This document shows positions 21,326 through 33,594 of a stretch of DNA of 64,000 bases, piece by piece. How positions within the stretch are numbered: position 1 is the stretch's first letter; every line of letters begins with the position of its first letter. This DNA comes from Tetmemena sp. SeJ-2015 (lineage: Eukaryota; Ciliophora; Spirotrichea; Sporadotrichida; Oxytrichidae): contig JAJKFJ010021383.1 in NCBI GenBank assembly GCA_027382625.1, positions 1 to 64,000 on the forward strand, in the 5' to 3' direction. The notes beneath the pieces were generated by a model. It searched no databases. It was given only the letters and a program-made list of their open reading frames with translations, and had not been told where the DNA came from. The position numbers and the translations under genes are program-made.

Positions 21326-21496
21326 TCATACTATGGCCTTGAACTTTTTGACTTGCTAAGGACCACTTTCTGGTTTTTCTATTTCTTAAGAAGCTCTTTT
21401 CTTCCCTCTCTCAGTCTAAAGTTGGTTGAGCATATCTGCCTGGCTCGCTTTCCGGGCAGACAAAGTATCGAAAATTGTGAATTAGTCGACATCCAT
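21326..21496 (-). CDS. Small Lys/Gln-rich ORF, 56 residues, start or fragment of an unknown gene
   Basis: Open from ATG 21494-21496 to TGA 21326-21328 with three Gln-coded TAA/TAG codons; begins MDVDQFTIFDTLSARKASQA and is charged and helical. It is more GC-rich than its surroundings. It lies 250 bp upstream of the HTATIP2-like start on the same strand, so it could be an extra N-terminal MDS of that gene, but I found no pointer giving an in-frame join. Confidence 0.45.
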
Positions 21497-22144
21497 TGGA
21501 ATGATTAAAATAAATCTGATGTCTTAAAAGTTATGTTTAAGATCAGACTTTATAAGAGTTTTTGGGATTTTTAGGATTACAAACTTCGAAGCACCATCAT
21601 CTCATTTAAATATATTATATTTATAAAAATTTAAAAATTATATTCTATAGTGAGAGGGTTTATGCTGAAATGCTTTCCTTTTTTATTTTATTAAATTTGC
21701 TATTATATACTCTAAAGCTAATATAGCTCAAAATTTAAGGAAAAGAAAATGGATAAGAATGGAGGTTGGTTGTTATTTTTAAACTTTAATATTTAATAAA
21801 CCATTCGAGTCATCATGAAATTCTACTTTTAAATCTTGCAACATTTAAATTGAGCCCAACTCAGAGATATTTGCAAAGAAGTGCAGACATAAAGATTAAA
21901 GATAAGACATTTATTACATTATATCTAATTGCCGAGGTGTGCTATTAACAAGATAATAGAAGAAATTCAATATTAGATTTTGATTAGCTATCGAACAAGC
22001 TGCATTTCTAAGACACTTTTATAACAAAACATTCATTTAAAATTAAATTAATAACTCTAATAAAGTATTAAATTTTTTGAATCTCGACTTCCTCTTTAAT
22101 TAAATTTAATGAAGGCGCTTTACCCCTTGTCGAAAGAAAATAAT
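21497..22144. other. AT-rich spacer between the small ORF and A'
   Basis: No convincing frame on either strand; nothing recognisable. Confidence 0.5.
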
Positions 22145-25100
22145 TCACCTTTTAAAAGTGTTCACTCTTTCTCCATTGAGGTTTTTATTTCTCTTAGGGT
22201 TTATTAAGGTGAGTGTCTTTTTAAGCGCATGCTTATTAATCTAGCCATAAAAATAAACAGATAAATAAAATAGCAATCATACTTTATTAACCATTTAGAG
22301 ACAATATATTATTATTGAAGTATGGAATCAGATCTTTCTCAAAAGCAGTTAGGCCGATGTTTCCTAGAGCCTCAGCTTATAAATTAAAATAATTCCTGTA
22401 AATTAAAAAAAGCTTATATCTGAATAAGTAATTTATTTGAAGCTATCCTTGCTCGTTTCATGAATCTCACTACATCAAACTGTTTCTGAATCATCTCAAT
22501 TCCTCTCTCTAATACTTCATCTTGCTTAGTTTTCTTGGCCACCAAGCAAAACATTTAAATTTTAATTTAAGGGTTTTTAAAATCCTTTTGGAAAAATTCC
22601 TTAAAGAAATTTTTTTAAAATTAAACCCAATATTTTTAACTATCTATTGTTAAAGAAAACTTTCTTTGAGTTGCGATTTAGCTTGTAATCTTCTCACTAC
22701 AAGCGCTTTTAGTTATTCCATTTCACTTATAAATGTTATAATATAAACTTATTAGCTTTTCTTTCTCGTTTATAGTGCTCTCTAGAAAGTAACTTGCATC
22801 TACTTTGATTTCGCTATTAGGAGTTGGAGATTTTACTTACTGCTTCGAGCTCTTTTGTTTTCTCATCTTGTTTTTCTTTTTGATAAATTTTCTTTCAGTC
22901 TCGCCTTCTCCACCCTCATAGATAGTCATTTCCATGTCTTTCAATTTGTTGGGAGAACGAGGAGTTACAAATATTTGCTGCCGTTCTTAAGCCTAGTCAT
23001 AATAAAGATAATTTTTTTTAAATTTAATATACACAAAAATTATCTAAACTCTCTATAAAGTCATTTCTTGTTTACTACTGCCGCGAAAGTTATTAATTCT
23101 CACTCATTAGCTGATTGATCTTATAAATATATATTTTGTACGTTTATTTATAATTTTAATCCGCTAGTCTAGAATTTGGCGCGAGCTTTTATTCCATTTT
23201 GCAGTTATTTATTAAATCAAATTAGTTTCTTTAGGCTTTTCGTGGTCTAGAACCACTACTAATTTTCTCATCATGTGTAGGAAGTAAATTTAAAAAATAA
23301 TTAAAAAATTTCATTTTACTAATCCTTTTGTTTACAAACTCTTCTAAATTCATTTAAACAGCTAAAAATAAGAATATAGTAAGGACAAAATAAATTCTGC
23401 CCGTTATCATTCCGAAAAATAATGCCACTACAGATGAGAAGCCACCCGTCGCTGAGAGCGCATCCATTATGCTGAAAGCCTGTCTCACTGTAGTTGTCAC
23501 TTCCTCGTCTTAGCTCTTATAAATTTCATAAAATATATATGTATATTAAGCCGATGAGAATTCTAACGAGGGAGGCGTCGGTCATTTATTTAAACTGCGT
23601 AGGGCTTACTTTCAAAAGAAGCAAAATAATTGATGGTAATTTCAAAGATGTGTAAGTTAGATTTTTGTGGTCAAAGCTTGAGTGCAGCCATGAATCCTTT
23701 AAAAAAAATTTTTTTATTTTTGGGGGTAATTAAAACTTAAAAAAAGACCCCCCAAAAGGTAAAATTAAAACAATACTTTTTTTAAAAAATTTTAAAAAAA
23801 TTTTAAAATTTTTTTAAAAAAAGAGAAAGGGGGCTATTGATAAAATTTAAAAAAAACTAATCTTTATTTTAAAATTATTAAAATTTTAAAAAAATTTTTT
23901 TAAAATAATTTTGTTTCTTATTTTAAAAAAGGGAAAGACCAAAAAATTTTTTAAAAAACCCTTTAAAAAATCTTTTTAAAAAAGTGTTTTCTTTAAAGAT
24001 TTAATCCCCAAGAAAAAGCTTTAAAAATATTAAAAAAAATTTATATTTGTCTTTTTAAACCCCCCCAATTTCCCAAAAATTTAAATAGTAAAATAAATTT
24101 ATTTTTTTTAATTTCTTCCCACAAAAAATTTAAAAATTTAAATTTTTAATTTATCCAGCAGAAGGTTTTTTGAAGGAAAAAAACCCTTTTTAAATTGGGT
24201 CCCATTAAAGTCAAATTATTACTCTATATTTAGATACAGAAAAATAAATTATAAAAAAATATTTGATTTAAGCAATATTCTAGTCAGGACACCACCAGCT
24301 ACTTATGTTTACTCTTGTTTGGTTCATGAATTTTTAAATTAACTTTTAAAAATCTCGATTCAGTACATTTACTCATGGGAATAATTATTCTTACTAAATT
24401 TTTTAAATTTTAAAATTATTTTTAAAAGATAATTGATGAAATCATTGAGGATTAAAATACAGGCTTGATAAATAATCGAAAGAAAGAGATATATTTCTCC
24501 ATATTTTATTACCTGAAGCATTTCTTATTAAATTATTGATTAAATAGGAATATATGTTGTGTTGAATTAGAGATAGTAATTTCCTTATAATATAAGTAAA
24601 GATAGATTAAAAATTAACTCTTAAATTTATTTTATTTTTTTTATTTTAATATTTTTGTAAACTGGGTTTACCATGAGAAAAATGGGGTTAAAATAATAGA
24701 TTTGGTGGCCCTAAAATTTTTAAATTTAAATTTAAAATTTTTTGTTAAACCCTTAAAAATTAAATTTTTAATAAATATTTATTAGAGAAAATAAAAACAT
24801 AAATAAATAAAAAAAATTTGGGGGTTTTAAATTTAAAAAATTGCCCAAAAAATTCACCCTTTGAACACTATATCATAAAAATAAAAAAGCAGTGTATTAA
24901 TTAAATCTGTCTCATCATTGTAGAGGTCCTTGAAGAAAAATATTAATCTATTTTATTCTCTCGGAAGAGCTTGGTAATTAAATATTAAATCGTATTATAA
25001 TACTTAAATAATATTAATTTATCGATGCTGAGGTCCATTTAAATTAATTATGTAAGATATATTATGTGTATCAACATAAAAATTAAATAATTCATTTAAG

Positions 25101-25524
25101 ATTATGGAGTATACTTCTAGTTTTTTTTGTTAATATTTAAATAAGGAATATTAGGTATTGTTGATTGTATACTAGGTTCTCTAAAATTTAATAAATGAAT
25201 AAGTTTGCTTATTTAATTCTGCTGAAAGTCTAATTTAGTTGCATCTAAAAATTAATTGCAACCCAAAGAAAGCGAGAGTTGCACATATTGAAAGAATTGA
25301 CATGAATCCTCCAAACAGAGACTTGAAGGTCAGATCTTTCTTGTAAGTTAAAATAATTGTATAAAAAAAATTCATTATAATTACCTTCATACTTTAAAAA
25401 AGGATATCCCATTAAATTGAAAATAAAAATGCAAAGTCAATGAGACTGGAAAACCGAATCTATCTCGGTCTCTGATTTTTTTCCCGAGTATATTGAAAAA
25501 TCTGGAGGAAGCGCTAGCCTTCAT
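22145..25524 (-). CDS. Gene A': two-pass membrane protein paralog (close copy of A, with the C-terminus)
   Basis: ATG at 25522-25524 starts MKASASSRFFNILGKK followed by RDRDRFGFPVSL. TM1 lies near 25265-25350, the QDEEVTTTVRQAF and SATGGFSSVVALFFGMITG block (TM2) at 23398-23517, YFLHMMRKLVVVLD near 23240-23285, the region with EMIQKQFDVVRF-like residues near 22440-22540, and AEALGNIGLTAFEKDLIPYF near 22285-22380. A last frame ends at TGA 22145-22147 (tentative). Pointer TAAATTC occurs at 23345-23351 and 23391-23397, as in A. The stretch 23698-24210 corresponds to coding and IES sequence of A at about 1590-2200 but looks corrupted, so its middle cannot be read. The 948-bp IES of A is absent here. 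Confidence 0.75.
23698..24210. other. Low-quality, homopolymer-inflated sequence
   Basis: Runs of A, T, G and C of 5-9 bases follow each other with almost no normal sequence, and the match to gene A (about 1600-2200) is recognisable only in fragments. Similar patches lie at 24630-24870 and 25840-26050. This looks like a poor consensus, not biology. Confidence 0.6.
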
Positions 25525-26689
25525 AATTTTATTTAAGGGCTCGTGATTTTTGCAATGTTCAAAATTTAATTTATAATTTTTTTATTTTACTTCGAAGAGA
25601 CTAGAATAACTTTTCAGTGGCAATTGTAATTATATATGGTTAACATTTATCTAAAAATAATTAAACTCATTTATAAAAAGCTTTTTATTTTCTTGCTTAG
25701 ATTTTCACTAAAAATTTTGTCATCTAATTGGTTAAATATAAAACAAACATTTATATTATCAAGCATTATAAATATGAAATACTAAAATGAATAAAGAAGG
25801 AAAATTAATTGTATTTATGTACTTGAAAAAATTAATTATTTCGGGGGGGGACGGAATTTAACCTCCCTCCCTTTTTAATTGAAAAATGCAAATTAGGCTA
25901 AAATAGGCCGAAATGCCAAAAAATTTAAGAATTTTAAGAATAAAATTTCTGCAGAGGGTTAACAAATAAATTTTAAAATAATATTTTTAAAGTCTAAAAT
26001 TGACTTTTTCTAAAAAAAATATGTTTTTTTTTTAGCATTTTTAGTAGCTAAGTAAAGCATGTTATGTTCAATGAAATACTAGTTGTATTTTAAAGTAATG
26101 GAAAAGGTCCTTTATTATTACATTTATAAATGACAAAAGGAGGGTGCTCTGATAATAGATAACTCGGTAGTTTTATCATAAGTTCTAATCTTTCTTTCAA
26201 AATAGAGCTGATAAATTTAAACTCATCTAAACATTTTCAGTAAATTTTGTCTACTTATTTTTAGATTTAGTTAAGACCTAAAAATTAAAAGCTCCCTTGA
26301 TAAAATTGTTCTAAAATAATAGTGATTTACTTAGAGAGTTATACTTTGATAATGATAAAGCCAGAGAAGAACTATATTTTTTTAACTAGGCTTATATTCT
26401 GATTCATATACAAATTTGTCAAAACAAATTCTTCACAAATTGATTTTTAACAATGTTTAAAATCTTAAATAGTATAAATGACCCTCTAGAAGATTAATTA
26501 CACAAAATCTCTCAATTTATCAGCTTTTTGGGCCTAGGATACATGTTTAAAGCGAGATTTTTATTTAGGGTGGGGTGAGGTTAACTTCAGTCACCTCTAC
26601 CATTATTTCTTATTTATAAAGAGAATAAATGGTGAAAAGGAATAGAAATAAATTTTAATTTTATTTCATACAGCTTTAAAATCTTTCCT
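25525..26689. other. Spacer upstream of A' up to the 3' UTR of B'
   Basis: AT-rich with a degraded patch at 25840-26050. The 26100-26600 part contains no convincing frame. It should carry the promoter of A'. Confidence 0.5.
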
Positions 26690-26784
26690 AATGCTGCTTA
26701 TTCAAATAAAGAAAAATGATGACAGCAGCAGAATCTGGAGATATAGTTTTTAAATACCTCAAATTAGTTAATTATGATTTGCGT

Positions 26785-29700
26785 TCAAGTGAAAATATTC
26801 TTAGTCTTTCTTCCTGCCTTTGAACCTTCTATGTCTTCATTGATTTATGAAGCTCTCTTTTTCTTGCGGTCCGTGGATTGGTGGTTGAAAGTGGTCGAAA
26901 TTTATTTTCCAAATAACTTAGGTGTGGTTTGAGAATCTAAGATTGAGAAAGAGTCAACTTCAGCTGGAGAGATATTGCTTTAATATAATAATTAGATCAA
27001 GTTCTGAATCAATCTTTTAGCCTACGCGGATTCAGAACAGCTTATAAATTTTATTAAATTTTTTTATAAAGCGGTAGACTAAGTTCTCTTAAATAATAAC
27101 ATGAAATTATTTTTGGAATAAATTTCTAACTACTTACTTTTTAAACAAATCTATTATGCCAAGATATAATATCAAATTACTTTAACATTTTCAATATTTA
27201 TATAAAATTTGATGACTTAAATAAACCTATTTAGATGAATTTAAAATTAAATTAACAATGAATGAGCTTATGAATAAGAAGCTAACTACAAATGAATAAT
27301 TTTGGAAAATTTTTAATTGATTACTCTATACCAGAGCGTAAAAAGAATGTATTCGAAGTACTATAAATGTTATTTTAATTTAAAATTTTACATTTAGATA
27401 TTGCATGAGCATCTCATCAGATAGACTTGGGAAACTTCTCCATCCAACCCTTCCAACTACTCAGAACAACTCGTCATCCCAGCATGTAACATTTACCATT
27501 TGCTAAGCAATGATGTTTTCCAGTGAAGGTGATAGAGGTGAGTCACTACAAATAAGCTCGAACGTGTTTGTTAAAAGGTTTTCAGCCCTGAAAGACACTT
27601 TATAAATGGGACAAAATTATCGAAAGCTGAAGGGTTGAGATGATGATGAGTAGCGGTAGATTGAGAGCGGAATAAAAATGAACTATGAACTATTGAAGAG
27701 GGATATCATAAGAGAAAGTGACTAAGAGTATTCCTTCCAGTTTGAATTTTGATATTAAACATAAAGTTAAGAATAGCTGGGGAGGGTCGTAAAAATGGCT
27801 ATCAAGTTGCATAACTAAGGATGTTATTGCATCTTTGACATGCCTCATCTTTATTGCATCAGGAGGAGACCCACTCAATGCCAAATATGATGATAGAAAG
27901 TGAGATATAAGAAGAAATTGGCAATGAGTACACTAGAAAGATAAAGGTGGATGATTTATTTTATATTAATGCAGCTCTAAATTTTCCAGATCTGGCTTGG
28001 ATATAAGGGGCCATGTCTAAGGATTATATTGAGCCATTTCAAGTGCAATTAAATCCATATTGCTCCTTCCTTAACTTCATTTATTGGGTAATAGAGGTTT
28101 CGGGGTTTATATTCTTCTCTACTTCACCTTTGAAACTATAAAAATTGATGTCGATAAACTCATCTGTCAATGATTTATTATCTTAATATTTTCACTTATA
28201 ATAAATGATCCTTCCTTCTCTAAAGGTGTCTCTCTTCCTTTCTTGTTCATTATTCCCAGTTTGCTCATAGTTTTCCACATGAATTGTTTGTTTACCTCAC
28301 CAAAATAATATTTATAAACCATTAAGCGATAGTGTATTATCATTGAAGAAAGGAATCAAATCTCTCTCAAAAGCTGTCATTTGTATATTTCCTAGGGCCT
28401 CCGCTATTTTTAATAAATTCTTATTTTATTATAACTATTCTTGCTCGTTTCATGAACCTGACAATATCAAACTATTTCTGAATCATTTGAATTCCTCTTT
28501 CCATAGCTTCTTCTTGGAGAGTCTTTTTACCCACTAAACACGACAAAAATACATATTAAGCTCTTTTAAAATGTTCTCGCAGTGCTTCTGAAAAGGATTT
28601 TATGAAAGCTAATTATATACATATACACTATCTAAAAATATGAAAGCTTTCCTTCATTTAAGTTTTTCCCAGAAGTCTTCTTAATAGAGCTATTTTAAGT
28701 CCATTATTCTAACTTTTAAATATAAAACTCTTATCATAATAACTTAATTATTTTTGACTTTATGCCTTTTCTTTTTGAATTATATCGCGCTCTTCTATAT
28801 TATTATAATGGACTTAGCATCGACTAATAAATTGCTTTTTAATAAAAACAAGTTGACTGGTTGTTGCCTTCAATTGATCAACATTCCGAGAATGAAGGCT
28901 GAGCTACGTGGCAGTAGACATTTTTGCTTTAAATCTCTGAGAACAATATTTAATTTTCTCAAGTATTTAGTTAAAAGTACAATTTATGAAATTTGCCAAG
29001 ATTCATTTCGGAATTTTGGATTTTTGTTAATAAAACTAGTAAAAATCAGAGTGATTAGATATAGATCATTGAGCATAAGCAAATTGTCTCTACCTAATAG
29101 GGCATTTAAATTTAATTCACTATCCGTTTTGGGCAGAATGAAATAGAAAATTTTATTAGGGCGTTAAAAAATCTTAATTAAAGGTTGAATATTTTGACAT
29201 TATTTTAAGTATCAGAGAGTGGAACCCTTTTAAGCAGAAATATTATTTTCTAAAAATTAGGAAATTTTCACCCTAATATATTTTTCCCATTTCTTTCTTG
29301 CGCGAAAGCGGATTAATGGTATACTTTATTTGTCGTAATTGCTAGAGCCTGACTCATCTTCCTCAAATTAATCCATTAACCAATAATTATTATCTGTTGC
29401 TTGGCAAATTTAATATACTTTGAATTGAATACCTATGAAGAAACAGAAATTATAAGGAAAAAATATCATCTGCAGCGTAGCTGAGCATCCACATTCGGAA
29501 AATTGACCAAGAAGAGGCAGCTGCAACTCAAAGTGGCTGTATTAATAACAATCCTTTAATAAATTCTATATCTATAATAGAATAGTCTGTCTTTTATTTT
29601 TGTAATGGTTTTTCCCTCTCTGCCCCTGCCTTATTAGCAGTTATTTTGGGTTTTCTGCTCTTCAATTACTTTTTCGTCTGCTTCTTTCTTTCAGTCTCGT

Positions 29701-32700
29701 TCTCCCCTCCTTCGTAACTAGTTTTTTCAAACTCTCTCTTACTGTCGGGAGTTGGACTTATATAAAGCTGCTGCTGCTCCTTAAAATCTTACATATATAA
29801 ATATATAGATATAGATTTTATATTTATAATTTGTAAAATGCTAGATAGATATATATATTATAGAATAAATCTTTGGGCGTAATAATTGGCCGAGATTTCT
29901 CAGAGGAAGTCATTTAATTCACTCCCATTAACTCTTGGATCTTAAAATTATCATTTATGTAAGAATATCCTCTGGTCTAGCATCTACTTTGAAGTAGAAG
30001 GTCCTTTCCGAGTTGGATTTATTAATATTTTTAAATAGAAAATTGATTCTGCTTCTCATTATCTAGCAGCACCACCAGTTTCCGCATCATGTGCAAGAAG
30101 TAAATTCAAATAAATTTATATGAGTTAATAAAATTAGATACTTAGAGTTTACAGTCTCTTCTAAATTCAGATTAGAAAATAGTTAGTTTTAAAAAATTTA
30201 GATAATAAGTTTAAATTAAAGTGTATTGTAATTTATTTATCAGGATTTGATTTTGCCCGTGATCATTTAAAACCAAAATTAAGATAAAATGACCTGATAA
30301 AATGTATAATTGAATTTTTATTTAACAAAACATCGGGTTTTTATTGCAAAACAAAGAACAATGACTGAAGAAAAACCTCCTGTAGCTGAGAGTGCATCTA
30401 CAATACTAAAAGCTTGGCGAACAGTTGTTGTCACCTCTTCATCTTATCTAAAATTAAATTATTTAAAAATATTTTAATTTTTTCTGATAAAGATTCTCAC
30501 AAGAGTAGTGTCAGTCATTTATTTGTAGAGTGTGGGATTGAATTTAATTAAAAAAATAAAGTGCACAATTTTCGAGTTGTATAAGTTAAGTTTTTCTGAT
30601 CAAAGCTTGAAAAAACATATTTTAAACATAAATTATGAATGCAGCCACGAATCTTTGAGATAAGCGATTTGCTTTTGAAGAGTTAAAAAGAATTGGAGGG
30701 AATTCGAAGAAAGATATATTCAACTAAAAAAAAATTTTTTAATTGATTCAATCTTTTTTTATTAGCTAATTAATTTGGATTGGAAGACTCTCTAGGTAGT
30801 ACAAAATATATAAAATAAAATGCATTTAAATTTTTCTTAAAACTTGTTTCATCATTCAGAAATTTCATATTTACTTCTCTATTTTAATGGAAATTTATTT
30901 GCCTTTAGTACTAAATAGGGTTATCAAATGAAGCAGAAGCAAAATATTTTTAAAATATATAATATAAAATATTGAGTCATGTGACCATAATTAACTCTGA
31001 TGTCACCTAATATCTCATTTAAAAATTTAAATTTCAAATATTTTTTAAGATTTGACTCTTAGACACTTCTACAAGTCTCACCAGGAAAGTTTAACGCGAG
31101 CAAAATAAACTTTTGACTTTAAAATTCATGATGATAATATTTATATATTTTTTTATCCTATTTAATTATTAATTTAGCAAAAATGGTGAGCAGTAAGTAA
31201 TTTGGATAATGAATATTCTTCTCTTAAGAGTGCTTGGCCCTATCAGAGACAAGTTGCTTTTATTTAGTTACAATTTTATTTTGTAATATAAAGTGAAGAA
31301 ATTTTTCTTAATTATTTCATTTATAAGTGATGGGTAATTTTTTTTATGAAAATTAATTTTGCTTTAGAGGGGACACCACCAGTTAGTTACGTTGTCCTTT
31401 GACAACCCCATAAATTTAAAATTACAATTATAAATCTTGTTGATGCACATCTACCCATTGGAATTGTAATAATTAAATAATTTTATATTTAATAGGAAAT
31501 AAGTAGGTTTTATTTCTTAGGAGAAAGTTAGAACAAAAAATTATTTTATACATCTCGAATTTAAATAAAGATCAAATTAGGTTAAATAAAATAAATTGTT
31601 GATGTAAAGTATTTTAAATTATATATGAATAATAAAGTTCCCTCAGTATAATTTGCGACATAATTGTAATCCACAGAAGAGTAAGCTATTGAGAAGTATG
31701 TGTAGATAAATATAAACTAAGATGTTCGAGTTTGCCATATTATAATATAACTAATGTATTTTTATATTATTTTCCACTGTAAGGTTAGTGCCACTCAAAG
31801 TACATTTAAAAATAAAGCTTAAGAATCTACTAAATTTAATAATTCTATGCTTTTAAGTATGAATTAACTTTTGATATATTGATCGTTCTGCAAGGATATT
31901 GCATTTCTTGGAATAACCTCTGCTTTTACTGCAAAAAATAAACTATATTTGAGTTCTCACACCACTTTTAGATATCATCTTGAGTGCAAAATCTTATGCT
32001 ATTGGTGCCTATTATTACTGATAATTATAATTATTTAAAATAAATTAAAAATTTTCTTTTGTCAATGCTTTTGCCTCCAAGGAGCTATTAGAGTACCAGC
32101 TTAGAGGATGACAGATATAGTATTTTTCGTCAATTTTTAAATAGGAACTCTAAATCTTTTAAAAACTCATAGCTGATAGTATAAAATTAAGAAAATGCAT
32201 TTTTTATTTATTTGGGTTTGACCGTATGATATTTGAAGCGCAGTATCATACTCATCTAAACCGAAGACCACCTCGTTATTATCATTTTGGAGGTCCTTGA
32301 AAACACATTTATTTTTAATTCAGTTGAAAACCTAGGTATCAAATAAAATAGTATTGTTTAATTGTGTATTAAGTTCGGCTATTTAAAATAATAAACTAAT
32401 TTTAAAATAAGTATTAGCTAAAAGTTTGAGAGAGCTACAAAAATAATTATTATTGATGTTTTTAAAATACAACCCGAAGAAAGCAAGAGTTGCAATAATG
32501 GAGAGTATTGACATACAACCTCCAAATTAAGACTTAAAAGTCATGTCCTTCTTATAAGTAACGAAATTATAAAAGAAATTGTTAATCTAAATTGTCAAAT
32601 TTTTATCTCAATTTTTGCTTGGGTTTTTAAACAATAATTTAATTAAAGATTTTTCTAAGAATTTAAGTGAGAGACACTGGGAAACCAAAGCGATCTCTAT

Positions 32701-32758
32701 CGCGGATCTTATTTCCAATGAGTCTGAAAAATCTCGAGGAAGAACTTGCCTTCTTCAT
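26785..32758 (-). CDS. Gene B': two-pass membrane protein paralog (close copy of B)
   Basis: ATG at 32756-32758; MKKASSSSRFFRLIGNK-like start then RDRDRFGFPVSL. MDSs in order: TM1 (about 32470-32560), DEYDTAL block (about 32225-32280), LNFPGET block (about 31075-31105), TM2 with SATGGFSS (30333-30453), YFLHMMRKLVVLLDNE (about 30045-30105), KVDARPEDIL (about 29970-30015), a Lys/Glu/Gln-rich cytoplasmic stretch (29580-29790), QKQFDIVRFMKRAR (about 28435-28550), AFERDLIPFF (about 28320-28410), YFGEVNKQFMWKTMSKLG (28210-28310) and the tail ending NEDIEGSKAGRKTKNIFT at TGA 26785-26787. Unlike B it has no TIR element; it has its own 803-bp IES at 28777-29579. Confidence 0.8.
27360..28060 (+). other. 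Plus-strand coding-like segment inside an IES of B'
   Basis: Successive plus-strand frames use Gln-coded TAA/TAG: EHLIRQTWETSPSNPSNYSE (27410), ISSNVFVKRFSALKDTLQMG (27560), IESGIKMNYELLKRDII (27655), KDVIASLTCLIFIASGGDPL (27815) and EEIGNEYTRKIKVDDLFYIN (27915). They read as one protein cut by small frame changes or IESs, on the strand opposite B'. Gene B lacks this segment. Best read as MDSs of a nested gene or a decayed insert; the family is not recognised. Confidence 0.5.
28777..29579. other. 803-bp IES specific to B'
   Basis: Gene B is continuous here (7936-8187 is one open frame). B' is interrupted, with GAAT at 28777-28780 and 29580-29583 as the likely repeat. The insert contains a frame open on the minus strand for about 90 codons (28875-29140; DSELNLNALLGRDNLLMLND) that resembles real protein more than the overlapping plus-strand frame, and coding-like plus-strand residues near 29480-29560. 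Confidence 0.55.
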
Positions 32759-33594
32759 ATGTAAGTTGATTTAGCTTGAGAGGAAGTTTATAATTTATTG
32801 TTATTGTTATTAAATGAGCAATTTTATACTTATTTTTTTGTAGACAGTTGATTATCTTCTAGATAAGGCTCAAGCTTTCTACAATATTTTAGTGACAGCT
32901 ATCTCTTGTAAAATTTCAGATCTTTTATAGAAATTGTTATATTTAAAAAAATTACGACTCCTAATCGCTGTTTTATTCCATATACAATATAAAATTATGA
33001 TAGCAAAAATAAATTTATTGATTATCTTAATCGTATCACCTTCTTCTTTATAAGTTTTCAATCACATAAATATTAGATTAATCATAATGGTAGTCAATTG
33101 ATAATCGAGGGTATTTCTCAGACTTTGATATTTTATTTAACTTATTTGAGGATATTTTCTGAATGAGTGCTTAAAATTTAATTTAGATTTATTAATTTAT
33201 CTTCTTCATCTTAATATAAAAATTGAAACAATCATCGAAACTAATTAGAACTTTTCCTTAAGTCAGTTTATGATTTTTACTAGAGAATTATTTAAAAAGA
33301 TGCGATAAATTAATTTTTTGCAAAACTTTTTATTTAAAAATCAATCAAAGTTAAAGCTCTAAGCAAATAAAATATGAAAGAAAAAATAATTCAAATGTAT
33401 ATTTTAGATGAAAATATAAATATTAAAGATAAATATTTCTAATAACCATTGCAAGATGATTAATTCTTATATTATTATAATTTAGATCAATTAAATTATG
33501 CAAACTATTTTATTTTCTTATATTGAAAATCCGTGAAAATTCTTGGAGAATTTTGAATTTAAAATTTGTCTGATTTGCTTTTTGCTTCTTTCTA
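32759..33594. other. Intergenic spacer between B' start and C' stop
   Basis: AT-rich, no coding signal; homologous in part to 12118-12996 of the first block. Confidence 0.55.

Noticed and set aside
28754..29146. Plus-strand 130-residue frame
   Set aside because: The minus strand of the same stretch reads as better-balanced protein in the ciliate code, and the plus frame is rich in Phe/Leu/Ile/Lys as AT-rich DNA gives by chance.
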